DNA of 7,168 nucleotides from Thermoplasmata archaeon. GTDB taxonomy: Archaea > Thermoplasmatota > Thermoplasmata > Thermoplasmatales > Thermoplasmataceae. The translations under genes and the position numbers were made by a program. The notes beneath the pieces were generated by a model. It was given only the letters and a program-made list of their open reading frames with translations. It ran no database searches and was not told the origin of the DNA. Where the stretch lies: contig JAKARU010000042.1 of assembly GCA_021819225.1 (NCBI GenBank), positions 1 through 7,168 of the forward strand. Direction: 5' to 3'. Numbering within the stretch: the stretch's first letter is position 1; each line of letters begins with the position of its first letter. Below, piece by piece: positions 1 to 5,982 of the stretch.

Positions 1-1
1 A

Positions 2-589
2 TCCATGGTGGAGGATGAGATATCCAGATGTGTTGTAAGTGACAGGAATGTGAATCTACTCATGACAATCCCCGGCATTGGTATATATTCATCAGCTGCA
101 ATCATGTCAGAAATAGATGATATAACAAGATTCGAAACAAAGGAGAAACTTGCATCCTATGCCGGTCTAACTCCAAGGCAGAACCAGTCAGGATCATCAG
201 ATATAAGAGGCCATATAACAAAACACGGTCCTTCAATGTTGAGTTTCATACTTGTGAATGCTGCACAAAGTGTAATAAAATATTCAGAGAGGATGAAGAA
301 AAAATATCTCAGCCTTGTCAGGAGATTGGGAAAGAACCGTGCAATTGTTGCAATAGCCCGCATACTCATAGAGACCATATACACAATGCTCAAAAAGGGC
401 ACAGAATTCATCGATCGGATCGATGCACTGACGGAGAGGAAGATGATCGCAATGAGATCAAGGGCAGTAAAACCTTCACAGATCAGCACAATAGAGGATC
501 GCATGAATGAGCTCAGGAATGTTCAGAAGGAGAGGCAAAAGAGAAACAGCACTGAAGGAAAGATAAACAAATCGGATGCAATTACATGA
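2..589 (+). CDS. IS110-family recombinase (transposase), C-terminal part, element A
   Basis: The frame is open to the left edge, so the gene is 5'-partial and the first ATG at base 5 is probably internal. IS110 recombinases have an N-terminal RuvC-like DEDD domain and a C-terminal Transposase_20 domain carrying a catalytic serine; only the latter is visible here. Seen: a helix-hairpin-helix-like stretch TIPGIGIYSSAAIMSEI (about residues 21-37 of the visible part), then QSGSSDIRGHITKHGP, the conserved block that holds the serine, then a basic helix LVRRLGKNRAIVAIARIL typical of the family. The tail after about residue 150 is charged and poorly conserved. No stop or frameshift is visible, unlike the related copy at 4649-5765, so this copy could still encode a working C-terminal domain. 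It seems to sit inside an IS21 element, because the IstA tail begins just after its right end. Family assignment is firm; activity cannot be judged without the N-terminal half. Confidence 0.9.
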   Translation, partial: SMVEDEISRCVVSDRNVNLLMTIPGIGIYSSAAIMSEIDDITRFETKEKLASYAGLTPRQNQSGSSDIRGHITKHGPSMLSFILVNAAQSVIKYSERMKKKYLSLVRRLGKNRAIVAIARILIETIYTMLKKGTEFIDRIDALTERKMIAMRSRAVKPSQISTIEDRMNELRNVQKERQKRNSTEGKINKSDAIT

Positions 590-591
590 CT

Positions 592-610
592 GTCATAGAA
601 CTTTTTTCAT
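592..610 (+). repeat. Right-end terminal repeat of IS110 element A
   Basis: GTCATAGAACTTTTTTCAT lies just after the recombinase stop codon. It closely matches the right end of element B read on its coding strand (GTCAGATAAACTTTTTTCAT, complement of 4651-4670). Both copies share AACTTTTTTCAT followed by AG and then AAG, which points to 612 as the element boundary. The matching left end is outside the window. Confidence 0.7.
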
Positions 611-631
611 AGAAGAACTTTTTTCATAGAA
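598..631 (+). repeat. Perfect 17-bp tandem duplication of the IS110 right end
   Basis: GAACTTTTTTCATAGAA occurs twice head to tail (598-614 and 615-631) without a mismatch. The unit is the last bases of element A plus the first flanking bases AAG. It could be the scar of a second IS110 insertion at the same junction followed by loss of the rest, or simple slippage duplication. Confidence 0.8.
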
Positions 632-833
632 GGATAATAGAGGAATCATCCATTATCAAAATAGAAATTGATTCCATTGTTGTTGCATCTCATGAGATCA
701 TTACAGGAACTGGAAGGATATCAAGGAAGAAAGAACATTTTGATGGCCTTCTTAAAGCAGTAAGGGAAGAGAATTCAATCATCTATGAACAGCATGTTGA
801 AACACGCGATCTGAAGAGATATGAAGAGGTGAT

Positions 834-837
<4 letters not shown>
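613..837 (+). pseudogene. istA: IS21-family IstA transposase, C-terminal fragment
   Basis: A frame without an ATG start is open from the stop at 610-612 down to the TGA at 835-837. The segment from about 634 reads like the end of IstA: IDSIVVASHEIITGTGRI, then a KEHFDGLLKAV stretch, and the tail VETRDLKRYEEVI. Known IstA C-termini carry a comparable beta-barrel-like VA-H pattern and end in an RDL-Y-E motif. The catalytic DDE core and N-terminal helix-turn-helix are missing; the left side is replaced by IS110 element A, so an insertion most likely cut the gene. The stop overlaps the istB start (ATGA at 834-837), the normal coupling of IS21 genes, which supports the identification. The fragment cannot be functional. 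Confidence 0.72.
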
Positions 838-1423
<586 letters not shown>

Positions 1424-1791
1424 ATGGTATGTGTTCTGACCTGAACGCTTGTAGGCAAAGTATACCATCAATAATAGTAGTGCGCCCAAAACTAATAAAT
1501 ATTTCATACTAACGCAATACATACATTTGAAAATCCCGAATAAATTGTCTATAAACATAATTAAGTTCTTGTGTACCAGCAAACAGATTTATAGAAAGCA
1601 GTTTAATTGCGTGTTCCAGGATGTACTAATAAAAATAAGATGTAACGTCACGGCATATATTACAAAATTGATAATCGCGATATATTAATATTGACAATTG
1701 TAATACAGGAAAATAACTGGAAAATAAAAGAGATAGGTAAATATTCTCTAGAAATCAGTGAGTTAAGGTCTTGAAGAAATAATGGCGTTAT
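1424..1791. other. AT-rich non-coding gap between IS21 remnant and RDD gene
   Basis: About 370 bases with dense stops in all frames. I see no protein remnant, tRNA, repeat array or convincing terminator. A weak inverted pair GGTAT/ATACC (about 1427-1467) lies just after the IstB truncation point and might be debris of the insertion that removed the istB 3' end, but it is too short to call. Confidence 0.5.
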
Positions 1792-2898
1792 TCAATATTT
1801 CATATTCAGGATTATAGTTGAATTATAATAATAAGTTTTAAGCAGAAAAGAGGTTATATATGTTTCAACGAATGCTCCGAGGAGAATCAATATGACTGAG
1901 ATTAAAAATAGCTTCAGCATTTCAATGGATGTGATTACTATCTTTTTGGCAATGTAAGTGGAATCCATGTTTGCAAAATACCCCTGAATAATACTAAAAA
2001 AGAAATCCATAATTAGAGCACCAGTTGCAATCCCAAAGCAATACCCTATACTTTCAATAAAAAAATGCGGGGCCACACCATATAAAACAAAAGAAGGTAA
2101 CGAATGAAAGGAGCCACCGATTAAAAGCGCAGATAGATAAGAATTTCCCATTAACGTTATAACATCCAGGAATAGAAATACGATCCCTCCAAGCACATAC
2201 TTATAGAGATCAATTGAGAGGTTGCCTGTAAAAATTGATCTCAACTGTGTTAATGTAGGGCTATAAACAAAATTAGAGCTTCGTGGAGGGGATGGATTTA
2301 ATGGAGACAGGTTGAATATTCCTATATCGATAAGCATTATTGTAAAGGAAATAAAATAAAGGCCTATTGAACCGTATAAAATATGTCTTGTTACCCCTGC
2401 TTTGCCATATCTTACAGTCGTCTCCCCAAAATGTTTTTCAAGTATTGTTCTAGAGTATCTCCCATTGAAGGCGAAAACACCATTTATTAACTGTATCGGA
2501 GGGATTGATTTAACCAGTGCTGATAATATATTATCCATGATAGTTTTTTTATGTTGCCCCTCTTTTTTATCTTGAAGTTTTACCGATTTTATTCCACATA
2601 TTTTTTTCCCAATACTTTTTCCAGTTACTGACTCAACAAAAAAATAGATGATTGAAACCAGAATGTAAAAAAATAATGAATAAAATAATATCTTATCTGA
2701 ATACGCTGGAAATAAGGGGCTGAGAACAAAATAATAACGGAAAAATGCAACCAAGAAAATTGGAGTTAATTTTTCAAATACGACAATGAGAGAAGAAATA
2801 CCTAAAATAACAATACAGTCAATGAGGTAAGAAATGTATCTTAGAGATAACTCCGATACATTTAGCCTATTGTTCTCATTATCTTTGTTGACTTTCAT
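1792..2898 (-). CDS. RDD-domain / SpoIIM-like (DUF95) fusion membrane protein
   Basis: 368-residue polytopic membrane protein. Residues 1-165 look like an RDD domain: LRYISYLIDCIVILG (Arg20, Asp27), three hydrophobic helices (about 17-41, 46-66, 69-89), the cytosolic motif TGKSIGKKICGIKSV (92-106) and a closing HFGETTVR block (156-163). Residues 170-352 resemble SpoIIM/DUF95: helices at about 172-194 and 233-262 (the second containing FLDVITLMGNSYLSALLIGG), GVAPHFFIESIGYCFGIATGALI (274-296), matching the family's PHG-E pattern, and a last helix ending in GAFVETYITS (341-350), like the family's A-IE-IT ending. The two families are usually separate neighbouring genes, so this is probably a fusion. 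Its molecular function is unknown; RDD proteins have been linked to ion or small-molecule transport, and SpoIIM-like proteins outside sporulation are uncharacterised. The start overlaps the upstream small gene by 20 bases, implying one transcript. No strong Shine-Dalgarno precedes it. Confidence 0.75.
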   Translation of the reverse strand: MKVNKDNENNRLNVSELSLRYISYLIDCIVILGISSLIVVFEKLTPIFLVAFFRYYFVLSPLFPAYSDKILFYSLFFYILVSIIYFFVESVTGKSIGKKICGIKSVKLQDKKEGQHKKTIMDNILSALVKSIPPIQLINGVFAFNGRYSRTILEKHFGETTVRYGKAGVTRHILYGSIGLYFISFTIMLIDIGIFNLSPLNPSPPRSSNFVYSPTLTQLRSIFTGNLSIDLYKYVLGGIVFLFLDVITLMGNSYLSALLIGGSFHSLPSFVLYGVAPHFFIESIGYCFGIATGALIMDFFFSIIQGYFANMDSTYIAKKIVITSIEMLKLFLISVILILLGAFVETYITSFLLKTYYYNSTIILNMKY

Positions 2899-3103
2899 TT
2901 TTTCTCTTCAATTTTTCATATTTCCTCTTAAAAAACAATACCTCATATGTGAAGGCAAATATCAAGAACCATATCCCAATATAAAATATCACAAATGCCT
3001 GAACAAAATTATTTCCCTGAGCCAGAAAATAGGAGGGAAACAAAGATATAATCGCACCAGGTACCACTTCTAAGATTACCCTTCTTTTCTTTTCAGCATC
3101 CAT
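2879..3103 (-). CDS. Small two-helix membrane protein, function unknown
   Basis: A 74-residue protein that I do not recognise. It has a short basic N-terminus (MDAEKKRR), two hydrophobic segments (about residues 9-28 and 33-56) separated by AQGNN, and a strongly basic tail FFKRKYEKLKRKNESQQR. With positive charge at both ends, both termini are expected on the cytosolic side. The gene is first in a minus-strand pair, and its 3' end overlaps the start of the RDD-SpoIIM gene by 20 bases in a different frame, so the two are probably co-transcribed and translationally coupled; it may be a partner subunit. A TATA-like box at 3122-3131 lies at about -28 to -19 from the ATG, which would give an almost leaderless message and supports this start. 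It could also be a chance frame, but the coherent membrane topology and the overlap argue for a real gene. Confidence 0.65.
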   Translation of the reverse strand: MDAEKKRRVILEVVPGAIISLFPSYFLAQGNNFVQAFVIFYIGIWFLIFAFTYEVLFFKRKYEKLKRKNESQQR

Positions 3104-3121
3104 GGAAAGATCAATGCAAAC

Positions 3122-3131
3122 ATATATTTAA
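3122..3131 (-). promoter_or_regulatory. TATA-like box for the small-protein/RDD operon
   Basis: On the minus strand this reads TTAAATATAT, centred about 24 bases before the ATG at 3103. Archaeal TATA boxes lie about 26 bases before the transcription start, so the transcript would begin at or next to the start codon (leaderless). The stretch 3104-3326 is the divergent promoter region between this operon and the signal peptidase gene and shows no coding potential. Confidence 0.45.
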
Positions 3132-3250
3132 CAGTTAGTGTTGAACTGGCAAATAGACGCCTGCGCTTAAATAATGGAACACACCCTTTAAAATTATTCA
3201 GGTATTCAAAGAGAGAAAATTGAGGGAAAGAAAACGGAAAGAAGAAAATT

Positions 3251-3258
3251 TTTATATT
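3251..3258 (+). promoter_or_regulatory. Candidate TATA box for the signal peptidase gene, distal
   Basis: TTTATATT preceded by GAAAAT. A start about 26 bases downstream would give a leader of roughly 45-50 bases that includes the GGGAGGG Shine-Dalgarno. A second box, TATATAAAA at 3292-3300, would instead give a nearly leaderless message lacking that site. The sequence alone does not decide between them. Confidence 0.35.
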
Positions 3259-3291
3259 GCAAAAATAAATAAGTTGAAGTAATTATGTTCG

Positions 3292-3300
3292 TATATAAAA
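3292..3300 (+). promoter_or_regulatory. Candidate TATA box for the signal peptidase gene, proximal
   Basis: TATATAAAA is the better match to the archaeal consensus. Its centre is about 31 bases before the ATG at 3327, giving a start only a few bases upstream of the codon. Confidence 0.4.
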
Positions 3301-3308
3301 TCGAATTT

Positions 3309-3315
3309 GGGAGGG
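3309..3315 (+). promoter_or_regulatory. Shine-Dalgarno of the signal peptidase gene
   Basis: GGGAGGG lies 11 bases before ATG 3327, a little far but usable. A nearer ATG at 3317 is out of frame, so 3327 is the chosen start. Confidence 0.5.
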
Positions 3316-3326
3316 AATGATTCATA

Positions 3327-4310
3327 ATGAACCTTTTATGGTATATCATTGGTTCATGTGTTTTTTTTGTATTTTTTGATGTGTTGTTTTTAGCTTGTGC
3401 AATTTCTATCCCCATAATGAAAAATATAAAGACAAGGAATAAACCTGATGAGAATAAAAACATACAAGATAACCATTTTCTCCTTGAAAGAACTATTTCT
3501 GGTTTAATTCTGATCTTAATGGTTATTGCTATTTATTTTATATTAATCACTTTTGACTCCTCTGCCATACAAGTTCGTGGGAATTTCACCAAAGCATTCT
3601 CTGGACCTTACTTTCACATTTTAATTTACCTCATTGCCTTTTTTGTATATTCCTTGTTTTCCCTGACAATTTTGCCTCTCGATCAGAGGCTGGCCGTAGG
3701 TAAAACGTTTATCTTTGCAGTGGGTCTTGCGCTGACAGCTTCCCTTGAATTTAACAATCCAGCAGCTAATTCTCCCTATATCTGGACCTATACATTTGTA
3801 TCCGCTGCTGCCCTCACATCTATCCTGATACGGAGTTCAAAAATTTTAACAAATCGCAATACCAAATACAGGATAACCATGGCCTTTGGAACAAGTATGC
3901 TGCCTACCATCATGCCAGGCACATTATTAATTGTACAGAGAGACTATCCTGTAAAGAACATTAAGGAGGGTGACATAATTGAATACATTAGTTCCATGCG
4001 CTATTCCCTCAGGAGGGTAGTTCACAGGGTTGTTAAAATTAATCCTTATTCTTTAATAGTTAAGGGCGATAATAATGAAAGCCCTGATCCTGAAATATCT
4101 ACCAGAAGAATCACAGGTGTGGTCATAGGAGAGATAGATAAAGTTACAAAGGAAATTCATCCTTTCAAAGACGATGTAAATTCAGACACCTTTGATACGA
4201 TGATGAATAATAAAGGTGAGCTGAGCTATGGGGGAAATCTATTTATTTCTCGACTTTCGATCTTTACAGTGATTTCAATTTTGATTACAACTATCCTAGT
4301 GCTTGCATGA
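3327..4310 (+). CDS. Signal peptidase I (S26B, archaeal/ER type) with polytopic N-terminal region
   Basis: This membrane protease removes signal peptides from exported proteins; its active site should face outward. The catalytic region is clear: GTSMLPTIMPG (188-198) holds the nucleophile Ser190; RRVVHRVVKI (229-238) holds His233, which replaces the lysine of bacterial enzymes; VKGDNNESPDP (245-255) is the conserved acidic box with Asp248 and Asp254; RITGVVIGEI (261-270) is the last box. A C-terminal hydrophobic segment (308-326) should anchor the chain again. At 327 residues it is longer than many archaeal homologues, because the first 180 residues carry about four or five predicted helices (roughly 5-30, 56-76, 95-116, 124-141, 150-168) where a single anchor would be enough. 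The gene is intact and transcribed divergently from the RDD operon, with IS630 debris only 22 bases downstream. The polytopic N-terminus may mark a specialised second signal peptidase rather than the housekeeping one; that is inference. Confidence 0.88.
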   Translation: MNLLWYIIGSCVFFVFFDVLFLACAISIPIMKNIKTRNKPDENKNIQDNHFLLERTISGLILILMVIAIYFILITFDSSAIQVRGNFTKAFSGPYFHILIYLIAFFVYSLFSLTILPLDQRLAVGKTFIFAVGLALTASLEFNNPAANSPYIWTYTFVSAAALTSILIRSSKILTNRNTKYRITMAFGTSMLPTIMPGTLLIVQRDYPVKNIKEGDIIEYISSMRYSLRRVVHRVVKINPYSLIVKGDNNESPDPEISTRRITGVVIGEIDKVTKEIHPFKDDVNSDTFDTMMNNKGELSYGGNLFISRLSIFTVISILITTILVLA

Positions 4311-4332
4311 TTAAATAACCGATATTTATATA

Positions 4333-4648
4333 TGAGGTTGACAGGTTATATTATTCCAAGGAAATCCAAACCCATAGTATTATCTGATGAAGACAGAGAA
4401 TTAGTTGAAAAACTCCAGCGGGGCAGAAGACGGAGAAAAGGCTTGCATTTAGAGCTTCCATAATACTTGCCTGCCCATCCGGAAAGATGGTCAGGGATAT
4501 TCCCTCTTATCTTCATACTATACCCAATACTGTCATGCAGTGGAGGGATCGTTATCTGGGAAACGGTATTAAAGGACTGTATGACGGGACGAGGACGGGA
4601 AAGCCAAAGAAACATCCAGCAGATCTCAAGGTTCAGATAGTGAATCTT
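4333..4648 (+). pseudogene. IS630-family transposase, N-terminal part, frameshifted and interrupted
   Basis: The start MRLTGYIIPRKSKPIVLSDE (from 4333) and the N-terminal helix-turn-helix region match IS630 transposases. The original frame breaks near 4425-4432: after LQRGRR the conserved sequence continues in the next frame as TEKRLAFRASIILAC, then IPSYLHTIPNTVMQWRDRYL, NGIKGLYDGTRTGKPKKHP and VQIVNL, where the family has a linker ending in a G-RPRK-like motif. The frame is cut at 4648 by IS110 element B and resumes at 5983. No DDE catalytic domain is present anywhere in the window for this copy. An A/T-rich stretch at 4321-4332 directly before the ATG may be the end of the element or its promoter. 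The signal peptidase stop is 22 bases upstream, so the element landed right behind that gene. Confidence 0.75.
4644..4648 (+). repeat. ATCTT flank, left border of element B
   Basis: ATCTT here and at 5978-5982 forms a 5-bp direct repeat around the insertion. It contains a CT dinucleotide like the core used by IS621; IS110 elements normally share such a core between donor and target and do not make a classical target duplication. Confidence 0.65.
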
Positions 4649-5765
4649 CTATGAAAAAAGTTTATCTGACATGGAACTAATATTATGATTCTTAATGATA
4701 TTTATGATATCGATTACGTACCTTGATACGTTCGGACGTATGGATCTCATGCGCATGGATTCTATTTTCTTCTCTGTCAGACTTCCTATCTCATCGTATA
4801 AAGCGATACGCTTTGATAGCATCGTCCATATGGTTTCAGCAAGCATTCTAGCTATCGCAACAATAGCACGATGCTTTCCTAACCGCCTTACGAGTTTTAG
4901 ATACTTTATCACCATGTGCGCAGCGTTCACAAGCACGAATCTTAGCATTGAGGGACCATTCTTAGATATGTGACCCCTTTGATCTCTAGACCCTGATTGG
5001 GTCTGCCTCGGGACAAGAGCAGAGTACGAAGCAAGCTTTTCCTTGCTGTCGAATCTGTGAATGTTATCTATTTCTGATATTATAGCTGCTGCGGAATAAA
5101 CTTTTATTCAAGGAATGGTCATGAGCAGTTTGGCCTCTTCGTTGTTGTTTGATATCCTCCCTATTTCATCCTCAATCATCTGGCCTTCTTCTGTTCAGTT
5201 CGATTATCTTCTCGAGCATATCCGACATGACTATATTCTCAGCTGTAGTCATTCTGGATATGGCCTCCTCGATCTTCCTCATGCGCCTCTTTCCAAATAT
5301 ATCGCTTTCATCTATAGCGATTACATGCATTGCAAGTATCCCATGGATCATGTAATTTATGGCTGTTGATTCTTCGCCCAGTGATCTCCTGTACCTTACA
5401 GGTGTCTTTGGATCATCCGTTTCCCTTGAAGATATGTGCACCTCCGGAAGTTCTCCGATCCTGAGGAGCTTTGCGAGTTTGTACGATTCTTCATGATCGT
5501 TCTTCTTCACCGATCTGAATATAAGCGCAAGTTTGGATGGATCCGCAAGATGGACTGAAAAACAGTTATCTCTGAGGATACATGCATTGTACTTTCCAGA
5601 TGTTGATGTTTCCAATGCGATCTCAACTTCACATGTTCGGTACCTCTGGATAAACTCTTTCCAGGATTCATGGCAGTTTACTATCTCATATCTTTCCTCT
5701 ATCTCTCCATTTTCATTCATTTCCGTAACGTATACAGTACACGTTTATGTACGTCCAAAACCCAT
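4649..5765 (-). pseudogene. IS110-family recombinase of element B, multiply broken
   Basis: Start ATG 5765 is fixed by a perfect Shine-Dalgarno. Reconstructed order: MGF, then DVHKR (first RuvC-like Asp) and TCTVYVTEMNENGEI; these lie in different frames, needing two compensating single-base shifts near 5745-5755. The open stretch 5720-5172 holds ALETSTSGKY (the acidic Glu) and KKNDHEESYKLAKLL, where the family usually has D-x-x-D; here the second position is Glu. Near 5180-5190 another frameshift leads to MIEDEIGRISNNNEEAKLLMTIP, then an in-frame TGA (5110-5108) where element A has Gly of PGIG. Downstream are SAAAIISEIDNIHRF, RQTQSGSRDQRGHISKNGP (catalytic-serine block) and LVRRLGKHRAIVAIARML. 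Compared with element A, about eight residues are missing between VIKY and LKLVRR (near 4900). It ends in SDKLFS inside the terminal repeat. It cannot make a full-length protein. Confidence 0.87.
4651..4670 (+). repeat. Terminal inverted repeat of element B, 3' (right) end
   Basis: ATGAAAAAAGTTTATCTGAC. It matches the complement of 5956-5974 at 19 of 20 positions with a single one-base gap. The recombinase reading frame runs into it: on the minus strand the last codons K-L-F-S-stop are AAA CTT TTT TCA TAG. Confidence 0.85.
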
Positions 5766-5774
5766 ATAGATTCC

Positions 5775-5784
5775 GATCACCTCC
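5775..5784 (-). promoter_or_regulatory. Full-length Shine-Dalgarno of element B recombinase
   Basis: On the minus strand GGAGGTGATC, complementary to the complete 3' tail of 16S rRNA (GAUCACCUCC), ends 9 bases before ATG 5765. It decides the start codon and shows that the recombinase message has a leader, that is, the structured region upstream is transcribed with it or just before it. Confidence 0.75.
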
Positions 5785-5816
5785 TATCTTGGGTGAGAGT
5801 TCAGAGTCGGAGATAA

Positions 5817-5861
5817 CTCGACAGTCTTCTATTCACCCTTGTTTCAGGGTATTATGTCGAG
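5817..5861 (-). other. Hairpin 2, candidate donor-binding loop
   Basis: Minus-strand pairs: CTCGAC with GTCGAG (6 bp) and ACCCT with AGGGT (5 bp, loop GAAACA). The unpaired sides are ATAAT (5') and GAATAGAAGACT (3'). The 3' side contains ATAGAAGA, identical to the right terminus of element B plus flank, and the 5' side begins with GACAT (using stem bases), identical to the left terminus read on the other strand. Confidence 0.6.
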
Positions 5862-5870
5862 GCGAAGGGT

Positions 5871-5915
5871 AGCCAATCTCAGATACGACCTCACAGGTCA
5901 GGACACTATCAGGCT
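5871..5915 (-). other. Hairpin 1, candidate target-binding loop
   Basis: Minus-strand pairs: AGCC with GGCT (4 bp) and GACCT with AGGTC (5 bp, loop GTG). The internal loop is symmetric: TGATAGTGTCCT on the 5' side and GTATCTGAGATT on the 3' side. GATAGTG equals bases 4636-4642 of the target; AGATT is the complement of bases 4643-4647, immediately adjacent. Confidence 0.6.
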
Positions 5916-5955
5916 GCCACTCCAACTCTCACGCTGGCATCGTCATGTCAACGCG

Positions 5956-5974
5956 GTCAGAAAACTTTTTTCAT
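5956..5974 (-). repeat. Terminal inverted repeat of element B, 5' (left) end
   Basis: On the minus strand ATGAAAAAAGTTTTCTGAC, the partner of 4651-4670 with one base missing. Terminal inverted repeats are typical of the IS1111 subgroup and not expected in the IS110 subgroup proper. Confidence 0.85.
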
Positions 5975-5977
5975 GAC

Positions 5978-5982
5978 ATCTT
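5978..5982 (+). repeat. ATCTT flank, right border of element B
   Basis: Second copy of the 5-bp direct repeat found at 4644-4648. Three bases (GAC) separate it from the inverted repeat here, two bases (CT) on the other side. Confidence 0.65.

Larger units (their letters stand above)
5793..5939 (-). ncRNA. Candidate IS110 bridge RNA in the leader of element B
   Basis: Known IS110-group elements encode a bridge RNA between the left end and the recombinase gene, with one internal-loop hairpin guiding target recognition and a second guiding donor recognition. Here the order on the minus strand is: a small hairpin TGCCA/TGGCA (5939-5915); hairpin 1 (5915-5871) with outer stem AGCC/GGCT, internal loop of 12 and 12 bases, and inner stem GACCT-GTG-AGGTC; hairpin 2 (5861-5817) with outer stem CTCGAC/GTCGAG, internal loop of 5 and 12 bases, and inner stem ACCCT-GAAACA-AGGGT. 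A 9-bp pairing (5793-5801 with 5924-5932) could close the whole domain as an alternative. Loop segments match the insertion site and the end-to-end junction (see findings). The true transcript ends are unknown. It is seen as fold plus position; no homologue search was possible. Confidence 0.62.
4649..5982 (-). mobile_element. IS110-family element B, 1334 bp, inserted in the IS630 pseudogene
   Basis: The borders come from the sequence itself. The bases before 4649 (GTGAATCTT) and after 5982 (AAAAGAAAAG) join to restore the IS630 frame as VNL-KRKDPPHGHAVWNG. The five bases ATCTT occur at both borders (4644-4648 and 5978-5982). Internally there are terminal inverted repeats, a leader with bridge-RNA-like folds, a full Shine-Dalgarno, and a decayed recombinase gene. 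Which copy of ATCTT belongs to the element cannot be told. The recombinase is broken, so the element could move only with help from an intact relative, for example element A. Confidence 0.85.

Noticed and set aside
157..504. 115-residue minus-strand open frame
   Set aside because: It lies fully opposite the well-supported IS110 recombinase gene and has no recognisable domain.
598..631. CRISPR-like repeat
   Set aside because: Only two adjacent 17-bp copies without spacers; the sequence equals the IS110 end.
3206..3463. 85-residue minus-strand open frame across the divergent promoter region
   Set aside because: Overlaps the 5' end of the signal peptidase gene and the promoter region; its hydrophobicity mirrors the opposite strand.
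4346..4615. 89-residue minus-strand open frame
   Set aside because: Shadow of the IS630 pseudogene; the plus strand carries the conserved helix-turn-helix residues.
5533..5769. 78-residue plus-strand open frame at the element B recombinase start
   Set aside because: Antisense to the conserved recombinase N-terminus and without its own ribosome site.
5817..5861. Hairpin as a transcription terminator or attenuator
   Set aside because: No U-run follows on the minus strand and the loop sequences match the element ends, fitting a guide RNA better.
4644..5982. Classical 5-bp target duplication by element B
   Set aside because: IS110 recombinases do not usually make staggered-cut duplications; the shared ATCTT is better read as a donor-target core, though this cannot be proved here.
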